Assembly: GCA_021780105.1 (NCBI GenBank)
Contig: JAJXZJ010000064.1
Location: 186,001 to 250,000 of the forward strand
Length of the DNA: 64,000 nucleotides
From: a bacterium
Lineage (GTDB): Bacteria; Verrucomicrobiota; Verrucomicrobiia; Limisphaerales; J093
Direction: 5' to 3'
Shown: in pieces, positions 40,947-51,116 of the stretch
Numbering within the stretch: position 1 is the stretch's first letter
Layout: each line of letters begins with the position of its first letter
The notes under the pieces: model-generated
The model's database searches: none
What the model was told of the DNA's origin: nothing
The model's input: the letters and a program-made list of their open reading frames with translations, nothing else
Position numbers and translations under genes: made by a program

Positions 40947-42779
40947 TCACCGGTTCGTCGCCGGGCTGGCCGTGTTGGTCGCCGGGCTGGCCGTGTTGGT
41001 CGCCGGGCTGGCCGTGTTGGTCGCCGGGCTGGCCGTGTTGGTCGCCGGGCTGGCCGTGTTGGTCGCCGGGCTGGCCGTGTTGGTCGCCGGCGGCTCGACC
41101 GGCGGACGCAGGCGTTTCAGTGCTTGTTCGTATTTGCCGATCAGCGCCGCATCGGCGGCCTGCTTGGCCACGGCCAGGGCGCGCTCGTAAAACGACGCCA
41201 GGTCGGGGAAGTCGGGATTTTCGGAAAAGAACTGCTCGTAATAGACCAACGCTTCGGCCGGCTTGCGGAGCGTGGTCAGCATCATCGCCTCGCCCAGTTG
41301 CAGGTGGATGCGCTCCTCCGGCGACGGTTTCAACCGCAGCGCGTTGCGATACGCCTCGGCCGCCGCGGACAAGTTCTGTGTCAGCACAAACAAATCGCCG
41401 AGCTTCTGGGTCAGCACCGCGCTGCGGCGCGACTCGGACTGGCCTTCCAGATAGGTGATGGCCTCCGCGGGTGACGTGCCGGAGATGAGGTTGAGGTTGA
41501 CGATGCGCAGGAGCGACCACTCCAGCAGCGGGCTTTTGCGCCGCACGAGATCTTCGTGCAGCTCCTTCGCCGGCCGGCCGAACGGACGGTAGAGCGGGTC
41601 GCCCACCACGGTGGTCTGCCAGGAAAGCGCGCGTTGCGCGGCGTAAGCGGCCTCGCCAAACGTGAAACCGTGGTTCAGCAGCCGGTCAAAAAAAATCGCC
41701 AGGTTGGGCGTGGTCTCCAGATACGGTTCGTCCACGCAACCCATGGTCGCCGTGACGCCCTCCGAGAGAAACGCGCCGACCCAACTGGACGCCGCGCGCA
41801 CCGTCTGTGCGCTATAGGAGTAAAGATGATAGGCGATGGCGCCCGGCATGAACTCCACCCGCGGCCGGGTGAACGGCCCGGACACGTGCTGGTCATACCA
41901 GCCCGCGTAGAGCGCGATTTGCGGCATGGGCATGGACGCGCGGAAGGTCGCCGGCCCGATGTCCAGCAGCGATTCAAAACCCTGCCGCCGGGCGCATTCG
42001 TAGGCGGCCCGGATCCATTCGTCGCCGAGCGCGTAATTGCCGTTGGTCAGGCCACGGCTGTCGAAATACGCGCGGCCCCACAGCCCGTTCGCCTCGGCGT
42101 TCATGGCCTTGTCCACGAGACCGCGGGCAATCGCCGCGCTGGGTCCGTCCAACCGGGCCACCATCAGCGCGCGGTTGGTGATCTGGATGAAATCGGCGTC
42201 CACGGTGTCGTAAACCGGGTTTCGTGTGGGGCCGGCGAGCTGGTACCCCTGCCAGAACGCCGGCAGCAGCGCGAGCTCGTTGTCCACCGCCGCTTCATTC
42301 CGGCGCAGCGGCGGCTGCAGGCGCTCGGCGCCGGCCTCCTGCAGCGTGTCATCGCGCAGAATGCGGAGCGGCACGCCGTAGCACAACACCAGGTAGCGGA
42401 TTTTGGCCGCGACGGGCACGTTCACCACGCGACCGGGCCGGCCTTCCTCGGCGGGGATGATCAGGCCGTGAAATGTGATCAGGTCGCGCGCCTCGCACGC
42501 TTTCAACAGCGGTTCGGCGAGTTCCTGGCGGTATTGCGCACGGGTCATGTTCTCCGTGGTCGGCAGCGCAAGTCCAAGCACCTGTTTGGCCGGCACGCCG
42601 CGGCGTTTGGCGTAATGCTCCGCCACCGACCGCGAGTCGGCGCCGGCCTTGGTGTTGTAAACCACAACCACTTCGCCGCCGCCGCCGAACAGGCTTGGCA
42701 CCGCCCGCAACAGCAGCGCGAGCAGCAGGACGCGCCGGCCCGGGCACCGGACAGAAGCGAAGATCAACGGGGTTCTCAT
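40947..42779 (-). CDS. TIGR03790-like protein with TPR region and heptapeptide-repeat tail
   Basis: 610 residues. An N-terminal hydrophobic segment ([17 protein letters not shown]) suggests export. [20 protein letters not shown], then [16 protein letters not shown], ending about residue 400 with [20 protein letters not shown], matches the TIGR03790 family of unknown function. Residues 430-570 look like tetratricopeptide repeats (for example [20 protein letters not shown]). The last 47 residues are six and a half copies of PATNTAS, encoded by perfect 21-base repeats. The ATG overlaps the stop of the upstream MBL-fold gene by ATGA. Function cannot be assigned; an exported or cell-surface role is likely from the leader. 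Confidence 0.82.
   Translation of the reverse strand: MRTPLIFASVRCPGRRVLLLALLLRAVPSLFGGGGEVVVVYNTKAGADSRSVAEHYAKRRGVPAKQVLGLALPTTENMTRAQYRQELAEPLLKACEARDLITFHGLIIPAEEGRPGRVVNVPVAAKIRYLVLCYGVPLRILRDDTLQEAGAERLQPPLRRNEAAVDNELALLPAFWQGYQLAGPTRNPVYDTVDADFIQITNRALMVARLDGPSAAIARGLVDKAMNAEANGLWGRAYFDSRGLTNGNYALGDEWIRAAYECARRQGFESLLDIGPATFRASMPMPQIALYAGWYDQHVSGPFTRPRVEFMPGAIAYHLYSYSAQTVRAASSWVGAFLSEGVTATMGCVDEPYLETTPNLAIFFDRLLNHGFTFGEAAYAAQRALSWQTTVVGDPLYRPFGRPAKELHEDLVRRKSPLLEWSLLRIVNLNLISGTSPAEAITYLEGQSESRRSAVLTQKLGDLFVLTQNLSAAAEAYRNALRLKPSPEERIHLQLGEAMMLTTLRKPAEALVYYEQFFSENPDFPDLASFYERALAVAKQAADAALIGKYEQALKRLRPPVEPPATNTASPATNTASPATNTASPATNTASPATNTASPATNTASPATNR
40957..41082. repeat. Six perfect 21-bp tandem repeats in the coding end of the TIGR03790-like gene
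   Basis: Six identical copies of a 21-base unit (plus-strand GTCGCCGGGCTGGCCGTGTT followed by G) and a partial seventh. On the coding strand each copy gives the heptapeptide NTASPAT in the same frame. The perfect identity points to recent expansion or contraction by slippage. Confidence 0.95.
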
Positions 42780-43573
42780 GCGCGGAATTTGTCGTTCACC
42801 TGCACGCGCAGGCCATCGTAGGCAAACTCCACCCCGGCCGGCAATTCAGCTTGATCCACGTCGTGGTCAAACTCGTGCGTCAGGTGCGTGAAATACGTCC
42901 GGCCCGCCCCGATGCGCCGCGCCACCGTGAGCGCCTCGTCCAGGCACAGGTGCGTCGGATGCGGCCGGCGCCGCAGCGCGTCGAGCACCAGCACATCCGC
43001 ACCCTGCGTCTGGGCCACGGCGGCGGCGGGCACGTCTTTGCAGTCGGTCAAATATGCCAGCCGCCTGCCCCCGTCCTGGGTGAAGAGGTAGCCGGTGGTG
43101 GTCACGCGACCGTGCGGCAGCGGCAGCGGCGTGATGGTCAAATCGCCCAGCGTGAACGCGCCGTCCACGACATGCGGCTCCGGGATGAAATAACCCTTCG
43201 GGATCGGCCGGCCATCGAAGGCGTAAATGAACACGCGGCGGAGGTGGTCCATCGTCTCCGCGGACGCATAAAGCGGCAACGCACCACCGCGCACGTCGCA
43301 AATCCGCCGGCAGTCGTCCATGCCCATGATGTGGTCGGCGTGCGCGTGCGTCACCAGCACGGCGTCCAGCCAGCGGATGTTTTCCCGCAGCAGTTGCAGG
43401 CGGAACTCCGGCGTGGTGTCCACCACCAGTTGGACACGGTCGGTCGCGACAAAGATGGACGGCCGCATCCGGTGGTTTTTGGGATTGGCCAGAAACGCCG
43501 GCGGATGATCATGGCCGATGATCGGCACGCCTTGCGAGGTCCCGGAACCGAGAAAAATGAGCGAAAACGCCAT
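42776..43573 (-). CDS. PhnP-like metallo-beta-lactamase-fold hydrolase
   Basis: 265 residues. Metal motif [17 protein letters not shown], which fits the PhnP/TrmB-like cyclic phosphodiesterase branch of the MBL fold, with later ligands in [17 protein letters not shown] and YFTHLTHEF. The opening [15 protein letters not shown] (18 residues in) is typical. PhnP opens ribosyl 1,2-cyclic phosphate; here no phosphonate genes are near, so the substrate may be another cyclic phosphodiester. The ATG at 43573 is chosen; one three codons upstream is possible. Divergent from recN with 156 bases between, and its stop overlaps the TIGR03790-like start by four bases. Confidence 0.88.
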   Translation of the reverse strand: MAFSLIFLGSGTSQGVPIIGHDHPPAFLANPKNHRMRPSIFVATDRVQLVVDTTPEFRLQLLRENIRWLDAVLVTHAHADHIMGMDDCRRICDVRGGALPLYASAETMDHLRRVFIYAFDGRPIPKGYFIPEPHVVDGAFTLGDLTITPLPLPHGRVTTTGYLFTQDGGRRLAYLTDCKDVPAAAVAQTQGADVLVLDALRRRPHPTHLCLDEALTVARRIGAGRTYFTHLTHEFDHDVDQAELPAGVEFAYDGLRVQVNDKFRA

Positions 43574-43729
43574 GTCGAACATCAATCGGACAAACATCGT
43601 TGCGCCGGCGCGCCACCGGCGGGCCGGCCGGTGGTTTGACATCGCAAGGCCGGCGCCGTTCATCCGCGCCGCAGTTTGCTTGCGTGACGCTAGCACACGC
43701 GCCAAATTCGGCGCGAACGAAATCTCGCG

Positions 43730-45427
43730 ATGCTCACCACACTGCGCGTGCGCAACCTCGCCCTGGTGGCGGACCTCACGGTGGAACTGCCGCCGGGCCT
43801 GATCGTCATCACCGGCGAAACCGGCGCCGGCAAATCCATCATCCTCGGCGCCCTCAACCTGGTGCTCGGCGAACGGGCTGATCGCACACTCATCCGCACC
43901 GGCGCGGACAACTGCACCGTCGAGGCCGCGTTCGACGTGTCCCGGCTCAAGGCGCCGCTGACTGCCTGGCTCGACGCCAACGGCCTGGAGCCTTGCGAGG
44001 GCCAGCAGCTCGTGTTGAAGCGCACGTTCACCGCCGCCGGCGCAAACCGCCAGTTCATCAACGGCACGCCCACGACGCTGAACCTGCTCGCCGAGGTCGG
44101 CCAATGGCTCGTGGACATGCACGGCCCGCACGACCACCAGTCGCTGTTGCAACCGGCACGGCAACTCGCGCTGCTCGACGCGTTCGGCGGGCTTGAACCC
44201 CGCGTTGCCGCGTTCAGCGAACTCGTCCGCCGGCACGCGGCACTGGCCGCGGAGAAGGCCGCGTTGATTGCGGACGAACGCACCTACGTCCAGCAGCTTG
44301 ACCTGCTGCGGTTCCAGACGAACGAAATCGCCACCGCCCGTCTCCAGCCCGGTGAGGACGCCGAAGTGGAACAGGAATTCCACCGCGCCAACAACGCCGC
44401 GCGCCTGCTACAGCTCGGCCAGGCGGCGCTGAATTTGCTGGCGGAAGATGAGAATTCTGCCACCGCGCAAACCGCCGCACTCGGCCGCGTGTTACAGGAA
44501 CTGCGGCGCATTGACGCCGCGGCCGAACCGCTCCTCGCGCTCCACGAGCAGGCGGCCGGCGCACTGCGCGAGTTGCAGGGCGAAATTTCGCACTACGTTG
44601 ACGGCGTGGATGTGGACCCCGCGCGGCTGCAACAGTTGGAGGAACGGCTGAACCTGCTCCACTCGCTCAAACGCAAATACGGCCCGTCGCTGGCCGGGGT
44701 GATCCGCTTCGGCGAGGAGGCGGCGACCAAGTTGCGCCAGCTTGAAGAGCGCGACGCCGAACTCGCCCGGCTCAACGCCGAACTGGCAAACCTGGAGACT
44801 GAATTGTGGCGGGCCGGCGGCGAATTGTCCGCGCAGCGCAGCGAGGTCGCGCCCCGCCTCGCCCGCGCCGTGGCGAAGCAACTGGCTGATCTGGGTTTTC
44901 AGCAAAGCCGGCTGGACATCGCGATCACCAGCACCGCGCCTGCGGACAAGCTGAACCAGCAGACTGCCACGACTGGCGCTTCCTTCACCGCCACCGGCCT
45001 TGATACGGTGGAATTCCTCTTCGGGCCGAATCCCGGCGAACCGGCCCGACCGTTGCGGGCCATTGCGTCGTCCGGCGAAATGGCGCGGGTGATGTTGGCC
45101 ATCAAAACGGTGCTCGCCGCCGAAGACGAGATTCCCGTGCTGGTGTTTGACGAGGTGGACGCCAACGTCGGCGGCGAGACGGCGAAGACGGTGGGCGACA
45201 AAATGCGGCAGATTGCCCGGCGCCGGCAGGTGTTGTGCATCACCCATCTCGCCCCGGTGGCAGCGGCCGGCTCCACGCATTTCCTGGTGAGCAAGGACAC
45301 GCGCGACGGCCGCACGTCATCGGAGATGCGTCTGCTCGTCGCGAAGGAGCGTGTCACCGAACTGGCGCGGATGCTCGGCGGGCAGTCGGAAGTCGCCCGC
45401 CAACACGCCGCGGCGTTGCTGGGCTGA
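43730..45427 (+). CDS. recN: DNA repair protein RecN
   Basis: 565 residues, an SMC-like ATPase used in double-strand-break repair. Walker A GETGAGKS (29-36), ABC signature region in [15 protein letters not shown], Walker [16 protein letters not shown], and the last conserved part [20 protein letters not shown]. Between them lies the long coiled coil (about 150-370) with [18 protein letters not shown] near the hinge. Length is as usual for RecN (550-570). Divergent from the MBL-fold gene and convergent with the coiled-coil gene at 45474. No Shine-Dalgarno is seen before the ATG. Confidence 0.96.
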   Translation: MLTTLRVRNLALVADLTVELPPGLIVITGETGAGKSIILGALNLVLGERADRTLIRTGADNCTVEAAFDVSRLKAPLTAWLDANGLEPCEGQQLVLKRTFTAAGANRQFINGTPTTLNLLAEVGQWLVDMHGPHDHQSLLQPARQLALLDAFGGLEPRVAAFSELVRRHAALAAEKAALIADERTYVQQLDLLRFQTNEIATARLQPGEDAEVEQEFHRANNAARLLQLGQAALNLLAEDENSATAQTAALGRVLQELRRIDAAAEPLLALHEQAAGALRELQGEISHYVDGVDVDPARLQQLEERLNLLHSLKRKYGPSLAGVIRFGEEAATKLRQLEERDAELARLNAELANLETELWRAGGELSAQRSEVAPRLARAVAKQLADLGFQQSRLDIAITSTAPADKLNQQTATTGASFTATGLDTVEFLFGPNPGEPARPLRAIASSGEMARVMLAIKTVLAAEDEIPVLVFDEVDANVGGETAKTVGDKMRQIARRRQVLCITHLAPVAAAGSTHFLVSKDTRDGRTSSEMRLLVAKERVTELARMLGGQSEVARQHAAALLG

Positions 45428-45473
45428 CGGGCGGGAACGCGCGTTCGTCAATCGCCGCTCGTTGTTGCGCCGC

Positions 45474-46670
45474 CTACGGCGAGCCGCCTTGGAGTTTTTT
45501 GAAGGCGTCGTCGCCGAGCAATTTCCGGAGTGCGTCCAGCCGTTGCTGCTGGACGGTGGCCAGTTGCTGGGACTGTTCCTCCGGCGTGAGGGACGTGTCG
45601 TTCAAGATGCGCTGCCGTTCCTGCGCCGTGGCCTGGTTGATCTGGTAGAGCGGCAGCACGGTGTCCGCGGTCACACCCAGCGACTGCGCCGTGTCGCGCG
45701 CCTGCTGGAAACCGGGGTCCTGGTTCAACGCGTAAAGCGCAAACTCGTCCTTGCCGAGCACGTCCTGAAACGCAGCCGTGCGCTGCTTTTCGAGTTGATC
45801 GCGGCGCGCGACCTCGGCGCTGTCGGTGGCTTCCGCCAGTTGCTGAAGCTCGTTGTCAATCGCATCGGTGGTGTGAAACAGGCTGCGGAACTGGTCCGGC
45901 GACAGGTCCAGCCCGCGCAGGCTGGCGCGGAGCTGGTCGGCCCCGCTGGAAAAGCGCAGCAGGTATTCGTCGAGCTGCGCCGGGTTGAGCACTTGCGCCA
46001 GCGCGGCGCGGGTCTGCTGGCGCAGCCGGGCGGTTTCCGCCGGGCTGAGCGGTTTGCCGTCCGCCGCGAGCGTGAGGGCGCGCAGCCGTTCGCGACTTTG
46101 CCGTTCGATGTCTTGCACGGCGCGCTTGGTTTCCGGCGGCAAATCGCCCAGCAGCGGACCGTCCAGCGTGGCCGTGGCTTCGGCGAACTCGATCGCGGCG
46201 CCGGAGGTGGCCCAGTCGGGGCCGAGCAGCTTCGTCAACAAATCGCGCCGTTCGGCATCCAGCGTCGCCAACTCGTCTTGCGCCTGGGCGGCGACCTTCG
46301 GATCCGGCGTGGCTCGCCACCACTGCTGGGCGGGGGTGACGATTTCGGTGGCGCGGCGCGCGGCGAAAAGCGCGTTCACGTCGGCCACGATGATGTCGCG
46401 CACGGTGGCCTCCGGGCAGCCAAAGTTGCGCAGGTTCGCGATGTAAATCGAATAATTCGTGGACTCGATGTCGCGCCAGGAGAATTCCGGAAGCTGGAAG
46501 ACGAGGTTGGTGCGGATGGGGCGGAGGACGTTGGTGACGAGCGGCCGGACTTCCGTCGGGAAAAAACGCCGGGGTGACGGCACATGGGCGGTGAGAAACC
46601 AGCCCACGGCCAACAGCAGGTTGATGCCGAGCGAAACTGCCAGCATCACCAACAATTTCCGGCTGTGCAT
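45474..46670 (-). CDS. Membrane-anchored coiled-coil protein, function unknown
   Basis: 398 residues. One N-terminal anchor (LLVMLAVSLGINLLLAVGWFL) and then a mainly helical, Gln/Glu/Arg-rich sequence with likely coiled coils (for example RRDQLEKQRTAAFQDVLGKD and QQLATVQQQRLDALRKLLGD). LLTKLLGPDWATSG and AETARLRQQTRAALAQVLNP give a pattern seen in uncharacterised Verrucomicrobia proteins, but I cannot name a family. The ATG at 46670 is chosen because the anchor follows at once; the frame is open for 79 more codons without sense. It is convergent with recN. It may be periplasmic, tied to the inner membrane. Confidence 0.75.
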   Translation of the reverse strand: MHSRKLLVMLAVSLGINLLLAVGWFLTAHVPSPRRFFPTEVRPLVTNVLRPIRTNLVFQLPEFSWRDIESTNYSIYIANLRNFGCPEATVRDIIVADVNALFAARRATEIVTPAQQWWRATPDPKVAAQAQDELATLDAERRDLLTKLLGPDWATSGAAIEFAEATATLDGPLLGDLPPETKRAVQDIERQSRERLRALTLAADGKPLSPAETARLRQQTRAALAQVLNPAQLDEYLLRFSSGADQLRASLRGLDLSPDQFRSLFHTTDAIDNELQQLAEATDSAEVARRDQLEKQRTAAFQDVLGKDEFALYALNQDPGFQQARDTAQSLGVTADTVLPLYQINQATAQERQRILNDTSLTPEEQSQQLATVQQQRLDALRKLLGDDAFKKLQGGSP

Positions 46671-47143
46671 GTCGCTAGGGTGTTCATCCCGCACCCGATG
46701 TTCAAACCAAAAGTGACCGTCCCGCACGAAAAGACCGGCGCTGTGCGACACACCGTCGGCGCTGATGCCACGGCCGAACGGCATCTCGCCCGCCCACGCA
46801 AGGACGCGGCCGTCCGCAAACAAGCCTTCCGCCCGCCTCGGCAAATCGCAGCCGCACCGTTTGACTCCCGACCAACCTGGCATCCGCGCCCTCTTTGCTG
46901 GCGTCAACGTGGCGGGAGCCGTTTCGCCGATGCTTCGCCATCAGTTCATCCGTCCAGGCAGGTCGGCCATACGCGACCGCATGTCCCTGTTACAGGTGAC
47001 ACTCAATAGGTGACTTGTTCAGCCCGCATTAACGCGAAGATTATTCATCTACCGTTGAACATCTCTGCGAACAGTTAACAGCGGGCACAAACGTGTCCGT
47101 GCCGATTGTGGAATGTGACAAAACGGTAGAGCAAAGAACGCGC
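46671..47143. other. Gene-free upstream region of the PEP-CTERM gene
   Basis: No coding frame stands out. The last 110 bases are less GC-rich than the surroundings (for example ATTAACGCGAAGATTATTCA at 47029-47048), which fits a promoter region, but I find no convincing -35/-10 pair. Confidence 0.4.
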
Positions 47144-47818
47144 ATGAAACATCCAACCCAAACGGCGCTGGTCGCCGCCTTGGCGGTGATGGGAACGGCA
47201 CAAGCCGCCATTGTCGTTGACGACTTCAACGATCCCAGTGGCGGTCTGACGGCATCCATCATACAGCCGCCCGGTCCGACGACGTTTAACCTGGGTCCCA
47301 CCACGGGACCGGACATCGTAGGGGGACTGGGGACACGCAACATCATCTACTCGGTGACACCCACACCGGCGGGATCCCCCACGGTGGATTCGATCAACGT
47401 CAACACGGCGCCCTACAGCAGCTACCTCGTGGTCGCGTCCGACCACAATGGAGCGCCGAGCACCATGCTGGACTACAGCGGCTTCAACGTGAGCCTGACG
47501 GCCAACACCCTTACGCTGCATAGTTACGCCACGGACGCCAACGCCGAATCGGTTGAGGCATGGTTCGTTACCTCTGGTGGTACAATGGACAGCGGGATTG
47601 TGCCGGTCGCCGGCAACCACAGCGGCGATTTGACCCTGACGTTGTCGGGCGTCGGTGACCTGACCCAAGTCACTGGCATCCAGGTTCAATTCCTGGGCGC
47701 TCCGGGCGCTGACTTTGAACTGCACGGCATTAGCGTGGTGCCGGAGCCGGGTGCCTATGGCATCCTGGCGGCACTGGGGCTGCTGGGCACGGTCATCTGG
47801 CGACGGGCACGCGCCTGA
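47144..47818 (+). CDS. PEP-CTERM sorting-domain protein
   Basis: 224 residues. Signal peptide about 1-21 (ALVAALAVMGTAQA). The middle (IVVDDFNDPSGGLTASIIQP, later TQVTGIQVQFLGAPGADFEL) is a beta-rich domain without a family I can name. The end VVPEPGAYGILAALGLLGTV followed by IWRRARA is a textbook PEP-CTERM: the PEP motif, a hydrophobic helix and a basic tail, the signal cut by exosortase when proteins are sent to the outer surface or matrix. No exosortase gene is in the window. The ATG at 47144 gives a proper signal peptide; a GTG 17 codons upstream does not. A clear terminator follows. Confidence 0.88.
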   Translation: MKHPTQTALVAALAVMGTAQAAIVVDDFNDPSGGLTASIIQPPGPTTFNLGPTTGPDIVGGLGTRNIIYSVTPTPAGSPTVDSINVNTAPYSSYLVVASDHNGAPSTMLDYSGFNVSLTANTLTLHSYATDANAESVEAWFVTSGGTMDSGIVPVAGNHSGDLTLTLSGVGDLTQVTGIQVQFLGAPGADFELHGISVVPEPGAYGILAALGLLGTVIWRRARA

Positions 47819-47867
47819 AGGAGTGAACGCCTTTACGGCTGAATTCCTGCCATAAATAGCCTGACAG

Positions 47868-47901
47868 ACGGCCACAATCGCGAGATCGTGGCCGTTCTTT
47901 T
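47868..47901 (+). terminator. Rho-independent terminator after the PEP-CTERM gene
   Basis: Hairpin ACGGCCAC / GTGGCCGT (8 base pairs, with ATC/GAT pairing inside) ends at 47895 and is followed by TTCTTTT, 50 bases after the stop codon. Confidence 0.85.
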
Positions 47902-48370
47902 GGTCGGCAACGAGGCGTCGCGATTCGCACGAATCGGGCGCGACACTGTATCACGACCAAGGCAGGAGGAAACAAGACGCCGAGGATCGGGTTGAACGGT
48001 TCGACATCCGGTGAGCAGATCCCCCCACCCTCTGGTCGCGGCCATGCGAGCGGGTTGCACGCTGGCTGGCAACTCCGGCTCCCCGGCCGTACCGCTTCCC
48101 ACGCGCAAGCAACCAACCGTTCCCCGCTCCAGATCCTGAACCCATGCAGAAAAGCATCATCACCATGAAAACAAACCCCATGGTCCACCACGCCAAGGTT
48201 CCCATGCTGCCATCATCGCTTCGTGCGGCGCCCAATGGCATCGCTCAGGCGGGTTCCAGCGGCATCATGGTGGACCACGATGGAAACCCGCTTTTTACTC
48301 CGTTCACTTCAGCGACATCTTTTACGACTTCGTGAAGATCCGGCGATTACGACCTTTGCGTTCGCGTGCA
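47902..48370. other. Gene-free stretch
   Basis: No frame has recognisable similarity. A small perfect inverted repeat CGATTCG-CA-CGAATCG lies at 47921-47936. A 60-codon frame from ATG 48165 was considered and not accepted. The region separates two convergent genes. Confidence 0.5.
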
Positions 48371-49537
48371 TTAGTGGCTCGTTCTCATCCGTTCGTTCGC
48401 CTGCTGAATGGCGTCGAGCTGCCAGCCACGGCCGTTTGTCGCGGTCACGTTCCAGTCTTTGGCCTGGCTGGAGAAGTCGAAGACCCATAACGCGGCGAGC
48501 GGGACGCGGTTGGTCTCAATCGCGGTGACAATACCGACGAACTTCTCCCTCGATTCCGCCGTGGTGACGCCAGGGACGCCGAATTCGCCGACAAACAGCG
48601 GCTTTTTCACTGCCTGTGCCACAGCCATGGCCTGCGCGAGCCGGCCGAGGTCGGTGGCCAGATCGTAACCGCGCACGCACAGCGTGTTGATGGGCGAGGG
48701 ATTGTCGGCCGCCAGCATCTCGACGAATTGCTCGTCGGTGTCTTTCTGCCAGCTTTTCCCGTGCGCCTGGTGCCATGCGGAAGGACGGGGCGTGGCGTTG
48801 CCACTCACGATGATCCGCTGCGGGTCGTGTTGGCGGACTTCGAGGGCAAACTCCCGAAACGCGACGCGAACAGCCGCGTGCGTGAATTCATCTTCGGCGG
48901 TGCGCTGCGCCGGCGTCCCGAAACCCGGGGCCACGGGCGGGCGGTGCTCCGCTGCATTCGGCAAGTCGGCGGCGAGGTTGTATTCGTTGCCAAATTCCCA
49001 TCCCCAAATGGCGGGCGACGACGCATAACGGGACACCATTTCCCGCGTGTATTGGCGCATGAAGGCAATGGTCCGACTGTGGGTGTCGCCCCAGCGGTTG
49101 CACGGCTCGCCGACGAGGTCCGGCACCGCGCTCAGGTTCCAGAACAGCGAGGGAATCAACCCAACACCGTGGCGCTCGGCACTCCGCACCACCCCGTCCA
49201 GCCGCGCGAAGTATGCGGAACGATTCGTCTGGTAGAGCGCCCAGTCACTGGGCCAGTAGCCGCCGGCCGAGAACCGCGCGAACGGAATCTTTCGTGCCGC
49301 CAGTTCCCGGAAGCCGGCGGCGGTGTTCGTCTGCGAAGGCCGGCCGAGCGTGCGCACGAAGGCGTCATAGTAGTTCACCCCGATTCCACGAAAGGGGGCG
49401 CCGTTGAGCAGGAGCTCGCCGCGTTCATTCGTGGACAGGCCGGACGCGGCCAGCGCCGGCAGAACGATGGCTGCCAGGAGCAGGAGCGCGATCCGCACGC
49501 GGCGGGCGGCTTTCTCGGTGAAGGTGAGCCAGATCAT
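48371..49537 (-). CDS. GH5-like (clan GH-A) glycoside hydrolase, secreted
   Basis: 388 residues. The signal or anchor segment is VRIALLLLAAIVLPALAAS. The TIM-barrel follows with FRGIGVNYYDAF near the start, acid/base Glu in IWGWEFGNEYNLAADL and nucleophile Glu in PLFVGEFGVPGVTTAE, the order and spacing of clan GH-A cellulase/mannanase families. ALWVFDFSSQ near the end fits the last barrel strand. Substrate cannot be told; GH5-type mannanase or glucanase are possible. The gene stands alone, facing the PEP-CTERM gene across about 550 bases. The start at 49537 gives a slightly long N-region before the hydrophobic part, so a downstream start is possible. Confidence 0.85.
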   Translation of the reverse strand: MIWLTFTEKAARRVRIALLLLAAIVLPALAASGLSTNERGELLLNGAPFRGIGVNYYDAFVRTLGRPSQTNTAAGFRELAARKIPFARFSAGGYWPSDWALYQTNRSAYFARLDGVVRSAERHGVGLIPSLFWNLSAVPDLVGEPCNRWGDTHSRTIAFMRQYTREMVSRYASSPAIWGWEFGNEYNLAADLPNAAEHRPPVAPGFGTPAQRTAEDEFTHAAVRVAFREFALEVRQHDPQRIIVSGNATPRPSAWHQAHGKSWQKDTDEQFVEMLAADNPSPINTLCVRGYDLATDLGRLAQAMAVAQAVKKPLFVGEFGVPGVTTAESREKFVGIVTAIETNRVPLAALWVFDFSSQAKDWNVTATNGRGWQLDAIQQANERMRTSH

Positions 49538-50067
49538 GGGTGCAGGTTCGTTCGGCGCACGGCAAGAAGTCCTTCATGCCCTTGGTGGCGGTCTGCCCGG
49601 ACGCGAAGGAGCCGGCGTGAAACTGGCTGGCGGAATCCCGTGTCCGTTCCTGATGGTGTGACCCAAAACATAGTTCCGGAAACTGCCGTGTGAACCTTTA
49701 TGGTTGAGTGTATCGGCACCCGAAACGGCCGCAAACAAAAAGGAGGGAGCGTGCTGCGTGGCAGTCAGCGCCGGCAGCCGCGTCATCTGCTGTCAGCCCC
49801 CCGACGGTCGCATCAGCATCCTGGCTTACGATCCCAACACCGGGAAACCTCCTGCCTTCCGGCACGAATCAGCAAACCCCGAACCTCTCCGGCCTTGAAA
49901 TCCTCGTGAACGGTTCTCTGCCTCTGCCGGCTCCTGGCGCACGCTCACGTTTTGCCGCCCGGCGGCCCAAGAGCAACCGGGCAACCTGGAACGGATGCCT
50001 GATCAAACGGTCTGAATGGCAGGCGATTTGGATTGAATACCGTAATGGCATAGGCTATCAGTTGTCC
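49538..50067. other. Gene-free stretch before the methyltransferase
   Basis: The frame of the methyltransferase stays open here but codes nothing recognisable. AAAGGAGGG at about 49739-49747 is followed by GTG codons opening two short overlapping frames of about 45-50 codons (for example RVICCQPPDGRISILAYDPN); neither can be named. No hairpin with T-run or repeat family was seen. Confidence 0.4.
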
Positions 50068-51078
50068 ATGAGATCGCAAAATAAGATTAGTCCGGAACGC
50101 CTCCTGCAGATGGCCTGGGGTTACGCGCCGCCCCTCATCGTCGAAGCCGCGCTGAAGCATGGCGTGTTTGACGCACTCCATGAATCTCCCAAGACCGCCT
50201 CCCTGCTTGCCGAAGAAGCCCGCATTTCTGAGCGCGGACTGACCGCGATCTTGAACGCGCTGGTCGGACTCCAACTGCTTACGCGCAAAGGCAGCCGTTA
50301 CGCGCTCAGTCCCGAAAGCGCGGCGTTTTTGGTTTCCACCAACACGCCCTACTTCGGCGAGTTCTTCCGCCACACGACCGAGCAATTGATTCCGAAATGG
50401 CTGCAGCTCGGCAACATCGTCCGCACCGGCAAACCCGCCATGGCGGTGAACGACAAGAAAGGAGGCGCCGAATTTTTTGCGAAATTCGTCGAATCGCTGT
50501 TCCCCCTGAGTTACCCGGCGGCCAGCGCCTTGGGCGAGCACCTGCAGCTTTCGAAGACCGGCGCGCCCGTGCATGTGCTGGACATCGCCGCCGGATCCGG
50601 CGTCTGGGGCATCGCGCTGGCCCAGCAATCGCCCCACGTGAAGTTTGCCGCGGTGGACTGGCCGGAGGTACTCACGGTCACGGAACGCATGGCGCACCGG
50701 CACGGCGTCGGCAACCGGCTGATCAAGATGCCGGGCGACCTGCTGCAAGTGGACTATGGCAACGGCCATCACATCGCCACGCTGGGCCACATCCTCCACA
50801 GCGAAGGCCGCGACCGCAGCCGGCGGCTGTTGAAGAAGACCTTTGACGCGCTGTCCCCCGGCGGCACCATTGCCATCATGGAATTCATGGTGGACCACGA
50901 CCGCACCGGCCCGCCGATGAGCCTGCTGTTCGCCGTCAACATGCTCGTCAACACCCGCGCTGGCGACACCTTCAGCTTCAAGGAAATGAGCGGCTGGCTT
51001 CGCGAAGCCGGTTTCCGCAAGCCGCGACTGCTGGAAGTTCCTGCCGTCTCGCCATTGGTGCTGGCGACCAAGCCTTGA
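50068..51078 (+). CDS. Family 2 O-methyltransferase (COMT-like), SAM-dependent
   Basis: 336 residues. The N-terminal 90 form the winged-helix dimerisation domain (LLQMAWGYAPPLIVEAALKH, then GVFDALHESPKTASLLAEEA), and the rest the Rossmann methyltransferase: VHVLDIAAGSGVWGIALAQ (SAM site), FAAVDWPEVLTVTERMA, HILHSEGRDRSRRLLKK and PGGTIAIMEFMVD. These enzymes methylate hydroxyl groups on aromatic or polyketide-like small molecules, often in secondary metabolism; no biosynthetic partner is adjacent. The ATG at 50068 is taken from the start of the winged helix; the frame is open 120 codons further up without similarity. There is no clear ribosome binding site. Confidence 0.9.
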   Translation: MRSQNKISPERLLQMAWGYAPPLIVEAALKHGVFDALHESPKTASLLAEEARISERGLTAILNALVGLQLLTRKGSRYALSPESAAFLVSTNTPYFGEFFRHTTEQLIPKWLQLGNIVRTGKPAMAVNDKKGGAEFFAKFVESLFPLSYPAASALGEHLQLSKTGAPVHVLDIAAGSGVWGIALAQQSPHVKFAAVDWPEVLTVTERMAHRHGVGNRLIKMPGDLLQVDYGNGHHIATLGHILHSEGRDRSRRLLKKTFDALSPGGTIAIMEFMVDHDRTGPPMSLLFAVNMLVNTRAGDTFSFKEMSGWLREAGFRKPRLLEVPAVSPLVLATKP

Positions 51079-51116
51079 CGGGAGGTCAAGGCCCCCCTCG
51101 CACCGATCGCTTGCGG

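Noticed and set aside
43574-43729. Promoter for recN from a TTGACA near 43637
   Set aside because: No acceptable -10 follows at 16-18 bases, so the match is not enough to call.
48165-48335. Small frame of about 57 codons starting KTNPMVHHAKVPML
   Set aside because: No similarity, no ribosome binding site and no codon-like pattern; left as gene-free sequence.
49739-49898. Short frames after AAAGGAGGG (for example RVICCQPPDGRISILAYDPN)
   Set aside because: The Shine-Dalgarno is good, but two overlapping frames compete, both are under 55 codons, and neither resembles a known protein.
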